Source: Anniella stebbinsi (Eukaryota; Chordata; Lepidosauria; Squamata; Anniellidae). From it: a stretch of DNA of 64,000 nt. This document shows positions 1 to 12,000 of the stretch, piece by piece. The stretch lies in assembly GCA_029215795.1 (NCBI GenBank), contig JARDYH010000004.1:202596017-202660016 (forward strand), given 5' to 3'. The translations under genes were made by a program, and so were the position numbers. Positions within the stretch are counted from its first letter, which is position 1, and each line of letters begins with the position of its first letter. The notes under the pieces are model-generated. The model did not search any database. It was not told where the DNA came from and saw only the letters and a program-made list of their open reading frames with translations.

Positions 1-612
1 TCTATCATGGTTTCCCTTACTCACCATTTTTCTAGCTAGAAAACCCCAAACTTCCCTCATACGGCAGTTGATCCAGCTTTGATCATTTTGGTTGCCCTTT
101 TCTGCACCTTTTTCAGTTCCACAATACCCTTTTAAAAGTGCAGTAAGCAGAACTGTGTCCAGTATTCCACCAGAGATTTATATAAAAGCATATAGATTTT
201 GGCAGTTTTATTTTCAGTTCCTTTCCTTATCCCAACATGCAATTTGCCTTTTTTTTGTTTACAGCAGTTGCACACTGAGTTGACATTGTCATCAAGCTAT
301 CCACCACAACCCCAAAATCCTTTCCTGGTTAGTCAGTCCCAGATTAGACTCTATCAGCATTATTGTGTAATTAGGATATTTTGGCCCAATGTATATCACT
401 TTACACATACTTTCACTAATGCATATTTGCTATTTTAACTCCCAGGCCCACCATTTGAAGGTATCTTTTTGAAGATCTTTGCTGTCTCTTTTTGTTTGAA
501 CTACCCTAAAGAATTTGGCGCCATCAGCAAACTTGGCCATCTCATTGCTCCACCCACTAATTGCAGTTCACTCATGAACAAGTTAAAAAGCACCAGTCCC
601 AATAAAATTCCG
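1..612 (-). pseudogene. CR1-type LINE reverse-transcriptase remnant
   Basis: Read on the minus strand, this stretch recalls the CR1 ORF2 reverse transcriptase common in birds and reptiles. Around 520-545 the metal-binding FADD motif appears as F-A-D-G followed by A-K-F, so a catalytic aspartate is lost. Further along come the conserved stretches leading to a VQKRA-like end near 100. Frames are broken and no long ORF survives, so this is a decayed copy. It ends at the poly-G run at 613-626. The family call rests on recognising the text, not on a search. Confidence 0.75.
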
Positions 613-1944
613 GGGGGGGGGGGGGGACACCTCCACCATTTACATCCCGCCATTGCGAGAAATTGTGAGAAAAAAAGAAATTAGATGATTTTGCTTGAGC
701 CGTCTGGATGGATGATGAACTAAACTTACCCTTGATCTGATCCTTCAGGGCTCTCTTTTGCACCTTTCTTAACACTCGGTTCTAACCTGTGTATGTAAGT
801 TCGGAAACTGTATCATCTTCATATACTTATTGGCCAGGTTTGCATGATCAGCGGGGGAACCTGGTGTATGGCAGGGATGGCTCCTAACCAATCTCACAAC
901 TCCTAAAATGAGTGGGTTAGAAGCCAACCCTGTCACATTGTACGCCAGGTTCAGATGACGCAGGTAATTAGATAAATGCTGGTCTTGCGCGTGGCATGCA
1001 CAGGTGCAGGGGAAACTGCGTTGTTTCTCCCACTGATCATCCGAACCAGGTCATATAGTCACACACTAGTTTTGTGACGACATTTAACTCTTACATAATT
1101 TTGCATATTAATTCTTACCTTAAATTCATAATGCAGATAAAGCTTCTTCCAAATGTATCCATCATGCACTGCTTATGTATTGTTTAACACAAGCCCCCCC
1201 CCCAAAAAAAAACAAGTCATGAATTTTGGGTAACTGGATTGAATCTAAACTAAGTTAGTCATGCTTTATTTCCCTTGAAATCAATGGGACTAATTAAATC
1301 CATTGATTTCAATGAGATTCAAGTGTGACTCTTCATCTGGATCCAATCCATTAACTTTGCTTTGGTTAATTGCATATCACAACTTGGCATCGTAAAATGT
1401 TTAACAATGTTCCACAGTTTGAACTGCATTTTTATCATCTTGGACACAACTCAAAAACAGAATTAAACTATAGATCCAGCATTTCAATGGCACGCAGTAA
1501 ATTGTAGGCCTTGTGTCTTTCAAAACGTTCAAGCACAGTGGATTGATATTTTTATTTTAACTGAGCAAAAATAGATTTTTAAGATCTATTCTCCTAAATT
1601 TAGGATATATAAAAACAAGAAACAGGAATAGCGATGAATATATAGTAGCAGGTGCAGGTTTTACTCATCTTTTGTTTAAACAAAAAATATCAAATGCATT
1701 AAAAAAAGAATATGAATCAGGCAAAATTACTTCAAAAATAATACCAGTCACGAAATGTTACTTTCTGAAGAGGCGTCTTTTCCCCTCCATATGTCCCACC
1801 ACTGAAGACTTTGATTTCTATTCAATGATACTGTGTTTGATGCCTATGTTTTATAACCAGCACTGGTCAAATATAAGACACCAGAACGCAGTCATTTTCC
1901 TCTGACAATCAGGGATCTTCAGAGGGTCCACTGAACACCCAGAG
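613..1944. other. Intergenic DNA downstream of LRIT3
   Basis: I see no gene here. There is a 14-base G run at 613-626, a short C/A-rich run near 1194-1211, and AT-rich sequence. The part next to 1945 is probably the LRIT3 3' UTR. Confidence 0.5.
1551..1556 (-). promoter_or_regulatory. Candidate poly(A) signal for LRIT3
   Basis: The minus strand reads AATAAA about 390 nt downstream of the LRIT3 stop codon. It is a plausible end for the transcript, but the region is AT-rich and chance matches are expected. Confidence 0.3.
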
Positions 1945-3023
1945 TCAGCAGAAGTACTCCGACCTTGAACCTTCACTTTTGAAGGTCATCTGAGAATCCA
2001 TACTTGACCTAGAACAAAGAAGTAGTCGTTCGGACTCTTCAGTGTTCCGACGGGCCCAAAGCTCTCCACCAGTCCCCACTGAACGTGGTTTCAGGGAAAG
2101 AGTTTCAAATTTGACATAGGTTTCTTTCGCAAGATCTGCTTCCCTGGTGGATTTGGGTTTTCTATGAAGCATTAAGACTTTATATAGTAAAAAAAAAATC
2201 AACGGTAGAACAATTGCACAAGCAACCCCACCAGCCACCAGCAAAATGTTAATCTGAGAGTCATCTTCCATTCTAATTCCATCCGTAGAGAAAATGATGC
2301 ATTGGTCTTTGGGGGGAGGAATCCCTTTGGGACAGACACAAGCCATATACTGTGTACTGGGTTCCAAACCATCTATTGTGACTTTGTTTTTTGTGGGGTC
2401 TGTGCTCAGCGGCAGCATGTCTTTCTCCCCATACTTTGAGTACAACACAGTCAGAGCAGAGTTGCTGGAAGCATTGACAGTTTTCCACGTTAAGGTAACC
2501 CTTTCGGCGGTTTCAGGAATGACTCTTAAGTTTTTCACTGCAACAGTTTGTACTGCTGCTGTTGCTGGACTGAGCGATGCAGCACCGTCTTTCTTACTAA
2601 GGTCACCTGGCTGTTTTTTGCTTCCATTGGTAATTGCCTTAGAAACCTTTTTTCCATCAGGCCTGGACTTGGGTTGTTTTTTGTCGGTGGCTCTTTCGGT
2701 TGTAGACCTTTCAGTGGCTGCCAGTGTGGTGGGAGAAGAGGTGGCCGTAGGCAATACTGTAGAAAAAGCAGTCGTCGCATTTAAGGGTTCTTGGGTGATC
2801 TCTTCTTGGGTGGTGTTTTGCTGGTCTGCTCCAGTTTTTTTCCCATACTTTTGTGGTGACACTGTCGTGGTGACAACACCAACCACAGTGACAGTAACAG
2901 ACGCTTCTGACATTCCAGCCAAATTTTTGGCTTTACACCTGTAGTCACCTGCATCCTTGTAAGAAATACCTGTCAAACTAATGATGGACCATCTTACACC
3001 CTCTCCTGGACTTTCTTGAATAA
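1945..3023 (-). CDS. LRIT3: LRIT3 coding exon 4 (Ig end, linker, FN3, TM, tail)
   Basis: The acceptor AG is at 3025-3024 after a pyrimidine tract. The exon completes the Val codon split after exon 3. It encodes the last strand of the Ig domain, the Thr-rich mucin-like linker, the FN3 domain, the membrane helix and the tail, ending SEYFC before the stop. Confidence 0.96.
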
Positions 3024-6000
3024 CTGGAAAAGAAGTCAATGCAAGTAAGAAGAATGCCAATCTGACAGCAGAGAACCAGCTAACATACATTCGTCATGCT
3101 TTTCGCAGCCCTTGAACAAACATTTCAAAGCAGCAGCATTTTTTTCAATATGGCCATAATTAATAGATCAATTAATTAAAAAGCATTTAAATCTTATTAA
3201 ACCCTTATAAATCAGACACCATCTTAGAAGAGGCATTTCCACTTCTCCCTCATAGGAGAAAATGCCTCTTCTAACTTGGGTCTTCCTCTGATACATCTTC
3301 TTCCACATTGTAAAGCACCATACACAATGATAGCCAAGGAATACACCCAAACTGCAAGCATAAGCCTTCAGGCAAAGTGTAACTCCATCCAGAATAGGTG
3401 GAGTCCCTATTCTCTAACCTGTCTTTTAACTAACCAGGAGCACCCCTGTCATGTCTGGATTAAACTTCAATTTGTTTTCCCTGTTCTGGTGTTATGGTAA
3501 TTGGCGAAGCTCACCACATAAGCTCCTCCCATAGGAGTCTACACATACAGTGAGCAGCAGGGGGACCTTCACAGGTACAGCTGTGTGTGCACTTCCACAC
3601 AACTCGGAACCCTGCATGATCAGGATTCCAAATCACGTGGAAGTCTATGGGAGGAGCTACATGATGTGACATCGGTGGAGGGGGCAGCTAACTCAGCTCA
3701 GCATCATTCCTGCTCACATGGTAAGTTTCATCATTTACTACAGTGCCTGAATAGGGCTCCTAGCTTTCACCTGACCAGCTTCTTAAAGCATGAGAACACA
3801 ATTGTTTAGAATTGATTTAAGGAAACAGCAATATATGATAAATTATAGGAATTAGTGCTGTGCCAAAAAATGTGACCATTCCATTTTCAGCAATTTGAGG
3901 TGGGGTGGAAATGAAAACTCGGGCGAAAGGGCTGGGAAAGGTGAGAATTTCTGATAATTTTCTCCTTGGACAGGTTTTCCACATAAGCTTTTAAATGTAG
4001 CCAATTATTGAGGGGACTTCTTTCTTTCTTTTTATTTTTTTAAAAACACCCCCAGCATTTTCAGAAGCTCAGGAGTTCTTCCTGAATGCTTATTGAAGAG
4101 GGTGAGGTCACGTGATCTCCAATAGGCATTCACTAAGAACGGCTGGGTTCCTCCAAATCCCAAGGGAAGGGGAGTTTGAAAAACTAAAAAATAGGAGGAA
4201 GGCCCCTCAGTCATTGGCGACACTTAAAAAAAAAGGTATGTAGAAGCCCCGTCCCCACCCCCAGAAGAAAATTCTCTGAATTTCCCTTCCTCCACTGCAA
4301 AAAAGGCAGAAAAAACAATGTCTCTCTCGCAGGGAGAGAACGTTCCTGAAAATAAGGTGCAGGATTTGGCTCAGTACTAATAGTAATATTAACTTTTATA
4401 GCTTGCCTTACATTTAAGTACACATTTTGTTATAGTTATATTGCTTTTCCTAATGAATTTACTATATCTTTGTTTTATTATACAAACCTCTGGTCTCTTT
4501 TGTCCTATGTTTATAGCAAGCTACTATAAGAATAAAGGGTAACAATAAATAAAGAATTTACCTTTAATGGAGGCAGTGGTTCTGTAAAAGGAGCAATTCA
4601 GGGGCGGGCAACTTGTAGCTTTCCAGATATTCCGGTCTACAACTTCCATTATCCCTCACCACAGGCCATGATGACTAGGGCTGATAGGAATTGTAGGCCA
4701 AACATCTGGAAGGTCACATGTTGCCCACTCCTGCAATAATTAAAGGTGTATTTTTAATTTTACATTTAACAGTTAATTTAAATTTAATATTTTTAAGGAA
4801 GTGGGGGAGAAGCCACTCCTGACAAGGTGGTGACAGTGATGGGATGATAGGGCCAAGGCGACCCAGTGAGCTTCATGGCTCAGTGGTGATTTGAACCTGG
4901 GTCTTGAACCTAGTCCAAGTCGACCACTGTAACCACTACACCACAATGGCTCTCAATTATCTGACAGGTCGTGTCTGACTCAAAGTGAGGAAGCCAGATT
5001 CCAGCTGGACATCAGGAAAAACTTCCTGTTAGAGCAGTATGACAATGGAACTAATTACCTAGGGAAGCTCCCACACTAGAGACCTTCAGGATGCAGCTGG
5101 ACATTCATCTTTCAGGTATGCTTTAAGGTGGATTCCTGAATTCAACAGAAGGTTGGACTCGATGGCCTCATAGGCCCCTTCCAATTCTACTATTCTATAA
5201 CTCTATGAGGTAAACTCTTGAAAATAGATACCTGTATAGTTCACTGGTATGTTGTCTGACCTAACCCAGGTGAGTTGTGGGGTGGGACTGCCGGTTGCAT
5301 CACAGCGTAGTAGAACATTGCTTCCCAGAGGTGAGGTGATTTTTGTGGCTGAAGTCATTACTGATGGTTTCAAACAGTGTTCCAACTCTGCCCTTTGGAA
5401 CAGGATCCCAGCCAGGCCCTCAGGTCCACTGCAAGCCACAAAAGGGTCCAGAAGCACAACAACAGTATCCACAATCTTGGACAATTCAATTAGCTTGGAT
5501 ATCCGACAATCACAATACCATGGGTTGTCCTGCAAACCTTAAAACAGAAAAATAGTTGAGCTGTAGCCATGCAAGCATTTTGTACTCTTGGCACCTGCTT
5601 TGTACTCTTTTCGTCGCCAGGTGAAGACATTTTTATTCTCCCAGTATTTTAACAGTTAAATTAACTCAATTTTAATCCTTGCTGTTTTAAATTTGTATTT
5701 TAATCTGTATTAATTCCTGTTAATTCCTGCTGCTGGTTTTATTCTGGTTTTATTCTGGTTGTGTTTTTAGATTGTATGTTATTTGTTGTTTTTGGATTGT
5801 GGCTTGTTTTATATTTTTAAAATGATTTTATGGTTTTAATTTTTGTGAACCGCCCAGAGAGCTTCGGCTATAGGGCAGTATAAAAATGCAATAAATAAAT
5901 AAATAAATAAATAGTTAGACCGGGGCCAGCCCAAGACATTTTGCTGTCTGAGACAAAGAACAAGATGGTGCCCTCTCCCATTCCATGTACCAAAGCCAAC

Positions 6001-9000
6001 TGTTCTTCAACACTGACAATGGTGCATCCTTTTCCACTGCACCTGAAGGAGCAGGCTACTTAGAGGACACAGGGTATCCCAGTTGGCACTCAGCTCTCTC
6101 CTCCAACACTTTGCTGCCACCTCCTAGTATCTGCCACCTGAGACAACCACCTCATTCTGCCTAATGGTAGAGCTGGCCCTGAGTTGGACTAGGATCTAAC
6201 AGTTCATTTTTCTTTCCCCTTTCAGTGTCTACATTCATCTCAAAGCTGTGGCAGGTTATGATGCAAACCTGATGATACTATCTTTCCAATGCATTTTCCC
6301 AAGCCCCAATATTCTCCCCATGGAATATTTTCCCAACAAGTGTGCTATTTACGTTTGTTAGCAGCCAGCTGCTAAGTAAGCTCTTCTACGCTTATATTAT
6401 GACTGTCACAACAGTCAGAGGAGTTTAGATAGAAAATCCTAATAACAGTTTTATTTTGCAATGCAATGTACATCTTCAGTATACCCTGCTGGCTGACTGA
6501 GACAAAGGAAATAATGCATTCCACATACACCTTTGCAATTTGGTAGATAAACAATGATGTTGTGGTGCCATAAGTCCTTCTTAGAGTAGACCCATTGAAA
6601 TGAGTGGGACTTAAATTAGTAATGACATAAGTCCTCCTTAGAGTAAACCTATTGAAATGAATGGGACTTAAGTATTACTAACTTAAGTCCCATTCATTTC
6701 AATGGGTCTACTCTAAGGAGGACTTAAGTTGGATTTTTACCCAGGGTTTGCAGCACTAGCACTTTTTAATTAGCAGAAATGCTAACATCACCTGCTACCC
6801 CCTCAGAATTCCCTGTTCCCTCTGAGCAGGACAGTTGCAGACTAGCTTTCTGGTGTAGAAGCATTATGAGGAATGTAAACTTCTACTGCCAGAATTTCCA
6901 GTACTGCATTTTATTTAAGTACCAGACATGCGTCTAGGGTGACCATATCGCCTGGGGTTTCCTGGTCCTAACCAGGAAAACTGGGGTGATCCAGGCCAAC
7001 CGGGGGGCAGTGGGGGCAAACTGGAGAAACAAGCCTCGAGGAACCCGGATGGCAGATGCTTACGTGGAAGAGGCGGGAGAGGGCCAATTCTGGAAGTGAT
7101 GTAATCGACCTCTTCCGCATGGACATCTGTGCTTGTTGCCATCGTAACAAACCCCGAGGAGCCCGGATGCCCGTGCAGAAGAGGCCGATTACATCACTTC
7201 CTGAATCGGCCCTCTCCCGCCTCTTCTGTGCAGCCTCCGGCCTCTTCGGGGTTTGCCAGAAGCCAGCGCGGAAGAGGCAGGATAGGGCTGATTCCAGAAG
7301 TGATGTAATCAGCCTCCTCCGCCTCTTCCGCACAGGCATCCGGGCTCCTCAGGGCTCGTCACCATCACGACAAACCCCAAGGAGGCCAGAGGCCACACAG
7401 AAGAGGCGGGAGAGGGCCGATTTCATCACTTACGGATTCGGCCCTCTCCCACCTCTTTAGTGCGGCCTCTGGTCTCCTCAGGGCTTGTCGCGATCGGGCC
7501 TCTGCTGGCACAAGCCCAGCCGCAGCGGCACGAGGACCCGGTAGGTCCGGGCTGGGTTTTTTTTGGGGGGGTGGTGGCTTGGTGGTAGGGTTTCTTTTGG
7601 GTGGGGGGGTTGCGGGGGGTGTCTGCTTGTTGGCTGCATGGCGGGCAGCCTTTTTAATTTTTTTATTTTATGTTGGGGAGGGTCTGCTTTGGTGAGCACG
7701 CCCCCTTTGGGCAGCCATTTTGGACCTGGATTTTCGTTTCCAAAATCTGGTCACCCTAGCATGACCTCTTTTGGCATTTGGCATTACCAAACCTAAATGT
7801 GGGCCCAGATAATTAGCAAGAAGGCACCTAATGTTGAATCAGGATTAGCAGCAGTGAATTATGTGAAGATGGTGTGAGAGATGAACCAAGCCCCAGGAGA
7901 AACGGGAAGTATAAGAATCCTAGAGGACCCTTCTCCCAAGTGGAGCATCCTGGAAGCTAGCGGTCGGTTCTGACTCTACAAGGAACAGTGCCCTCTACTG
8001 AGCATTTATTTGTACTACCTGTGCTGCCCCCAAGGATACGTTTGAGGTTTGGATATCTTAAATCTATATTAATCAGTGGAGGCTGTTGGATCTGATGTCA
8101 GTGGGATGGTGATTCCACTCCGGGTTTCAGTCAGAACTCTGAAGGAGCTATCCAAGATTCTCTTGCACTTTGGATAGCTCCTTTAAAATCCTCACTAAAA
8201 CCCAGAGCGGATTCGTCACCCCACTGACATCAGAGCCAACAGACTCCACTGATATTAATAGAGAAGTCATTCTCCAAGTGTGAATTCTTACGCAGACAAA
8301 AGTGCACCATAGAGCCACAAAGGCCTGGAGAAAGCAGACCTGGAGAAAGACCAGGGCTCGTAGAACCAAGTATTTGCTGATTTTAATTCCTAGTTGAGTA
8401 GCTGTTCAGTTTTATAGCAGTTTTGTATTTTATTCTGATTGTTGTTTTAAAGAATTCTGCCTGCAATTTGGTAATGAAGGATGAGATATAAATATTTTAA
8501 ATAAATAAAATAGATAGGTACACAAAAACATTTAGAAGGGCGGAAACCTAAACGGCGGGGGGACCTCAAAATAACTTATTGAGGGCTGAGCATTCTCAAG
8601 GCAAATGGGACACTCACTGATTTTGTGGGCACTGCGGGGGGGGGGTAAGAATGGAAAATGGGGAGGGAGAAAGGAATGGAGTATCTTGAAAAAAAGCTTG
8701 GCTGACTGGCTGGCACCCTGAACAGGCATACTCCATACTGTGACATTTAGATGTCAGTCATACTTATATATTTAAATGTCAGAGTCTGTAGCTTTGTGTG
8801 TTCTCTTCACATTACACATACCCATGCACGTCTAAAGGATGTCTCAGCCCATTTCCAGTAAGATACTTAAAAGCAGCCTTCCCCAGTGGCTGGGGATGAT
8901 TGGAGTTGTAGACCTATCACCCAGAGGACATCGGGTTGAGGAAGCCTGCTCAAAGGGAACATGTCCTCGCAATGCATTTCCACAGAGGGGTTCTGGTCAT

Positions 9001-12000
9001 GGCTTGGATGTACCAATTGGATGCGCTTCTCCACCCCAGTCCAAACATGGGATGAGCCTGGATGCTGCAACTGACACAGAGGAGCACCAGTCAAAACATC
9101 CTAACCAAAATGTAGATATTGCCGCTCACACGCTTCCTATTTAGCCTTAAAATGCCAAACCAGAATTAAGGGAAACTCCATTGCAACAAGCATATGGCCA
9201 GTCCAGCTACAGAACAATGTTTGGGTGTAGCAAAGAATCCGGCAATGGCATCCTCCACTGGCCCAGGGACTTATCCAGAGACAGTTCAAAGAAATAAAAT
9301 CAAAAGTGTTCACCAGCTTACCTAATATGATTCTCTGTGCTATGGAGTCTGTGTTTCTGGGTGTTGCTGTTTCAGAAAATGGAAGCCAGATATCCATGAG
9401 GTCAGATGACAAGGAGGTCAGTTTGTTGCTAGAAATGTCCAGGTAAGTGAGGTTTCTCAGATATTTGCCAGCCTCAGCAGGAATACTGGTCACTTTATTG
9501 TTGTGTAAGTCAAGGGTTCGGAGGTTGGGCATCTCAGCCAAAGATTCCCACGGGAAATTTGACAGCAAATTCCCATCCAGGCGCAACTCATGCAACTGCT
9601 TTAAATTATAAAAGCTGCTGGTGTCGATGTTTGCCACAGAGTTGTAGGTGAGCCACAGGTACTTGAGATCCACCAAGTAGTAGAAGGCTTCTGTTGGGAT
9701 CTTTCGGATGACGGTCTTTTCTATTCGGAGTTTTACAGTGTCCACTGGAACGTTTACAGGGATCTCAAACATATCAGGATCATTACACAGCACAGACCTA
9801 AAATCAAACAATGATAAATAGTTAGGATAATTGTTTCTTTTTTACACAGGGTGAGCTAACAACTGACTGTCCAGCTCCACTAATGTCAGAATTGTTGAGC
9901 ATCAAAACAGGAAATCTACTCTTTCGAATGTGCCTTTCCTCTCCCGTGTTCAGAAAGAGGTACTGTCAAGGCTTGCATTTTACATATTTCTGCATATCTA
10001 TTGGCCATAGCAGCTTTCCTCAACCTGGTGCTCTCCAGAGGAGTAGGACTACTACTGCCATCATCCCTAGCCATGCTGGCTGGGGACGATGCAGTTGTAC
10101 CTCTGGAGAATATCAGGTTGGGGAAAGGTAGCCTGTATAGACTTTTATTTGTTTTCTAAATTGATGCTATCCTATTGGTTTTTGTCAAGACTATGGCATA
10201 GTTCACACAAACAGAAGATTAGGTGGTGAAATTAAATATATGCCTGGATTGTACCACACCAGACTGCAGGTTGGGAGGGGAGATGAATCAAGCACTGAAT
10301 GCTCCTCCATACAAAGCGCAAAGAACCTTCACTAGTGTGTATGCTGTATGTTTTTGCTATTTTAATTTTTGTATATTGTTTTTAATTGTTTTAATCTTAT
10401 GTAAACCGCCCAGAGAGCTTCGGCTATGGGGCGGTATACAAATGCAATAAATAAATAAATAAAAATAAATAATAGTTTTCTACATGTAAGTCTCTCTCTC
10501 CCTCTCTCTCTGTAGTACTACTTAACCAAATGATTTCCCCACCTGTGATCTGAAGTGGTACAGTCCAGGCATACTGTTTGTGTGAAACAGGCCTACCATG
10601 TGCCCCCGACAGATGCTATGCAGTGCAGGAAGGAGCACACACAGCAAACAACTCCAGCTGACTCACACAATACACTTAACAGCTCTAATCCTGACACAGT
10701 AGCAAAAGCATGGGGTTCCCAGCAGCTGGGCCCACCCTCTGCCTGGGCAGACAGCAACCAATCAGGGGTTGCCATCTGCCCGGCTATGCCTTCGCCACAA
10801 CTCTGGAGCGAGGATAGATGGTGAATGTGCCATAGTCATCTCACTCTGGAGAAAAAAGTTGAGGTAAGTCCCTGACTTCTTTGCTTTGCTGCTTCGCCGA
10901 AAAGCCCCGCAATAGCTGCAAGATTGCTGCTGTGTCATATAATCAATGCAGCTCCACCACGCAGCCACCCCTGCGGTGCATATAGACAGCCCCCTGGTCA
11001 CAATCTTCCCCACTATGGTGAGATGTATTGTAGCTAAAGTATTTTAATTATTTCTAATTTGCAACTACGCAAGCATATGAAAATTTTATGCAAGCTTGTG
11101 TCCTGTTTATTGGCAATTCACAAGTGGCTGCTCTGGACATATTATCATCCGTGAGATAAATCGTACTTTTGAGCAACAGCCTTTTGTTAAACTTCCAAAA
11201 TCTCCTTAACATGTTGGAATCTAACCTGTCAACCCAAACGTAAGACCATAATATTAAAGGGACGGCATTACAAATATGCCAGACACCATGTATACGAAGA
11301 CAAATTTCATGAATCTCAAACCAGGGAAATTGTAGTGAGGTCAGAATAGGATTAATTCAGAGCAAGCTGTTAAAAGCACAAGCCTTGGAAATAGTTCTGT
11401 GTGAGAACTGGAGTCACGCAAAACACTACTGTCAAACAAGCACACCTTCTTAACGTATTATTTTGAATTAAAAGCACTGAAAATTCTTCTAAATTTATTT
11501 CCCAAAGGAAAAATTTCCAAAGCTTGTGCATCAAGATTGAGTGGATTTGACATTTTATTCCCTTCCCCCACCCAATTCATGTGAAAAGGTGGGACAAATG
11601 CTAAGAGTGCAATCCTGTACAAGTCTCCTCAGAAGTATGTCCCCTAGATTCCAGTGGAGTTTACCCCCAGGTAGGTGGCTATAGGATTGCAGCCTATGTG
11701 TGCATGAGTGAGAAACTGCACAAGCTATAAAGAAAGAAAAAACTTTACATAAATGATGACTGTTAGATCTGGCTTCAGAAAACTAAATGCAACAAGCAAA
11801 TGACAATTTCCATAAGCAAAATAAGTTTATAAGATCATTATTAGGTAGGGTGACCAACTGTCAGGATTTCCCCGGATTTGTCCTGTTTTTTGTTCTATCC
11901 TGGGTGTCAGGGGGGATTTTCTGTAATTTTCTATAATGTCCTGGAAAGACAAGCTTTCCCCTTTAAGGCCACATTAGCGTGGTTGGAGGGAATGACGAGC

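Noticed and set aside
613..626. Poly-G run as a possible G-quadruplex
   Set aside because: A plain homopolymer at the edge of a decayed CR1 with no gene nearby; nothing else supports a function.
2294..2944. 216-residue plus-strand ORF
   Set aside because: It is the exact antisense of LRIT3 exon 4, whose splice phases and domains are clear.
6968..7460. ORFs of 123 and 134 residues
   Set aside because: They are translations of the repeated modules in the hAT element; the peptide repeats mirror the DNA repeats on both strands.
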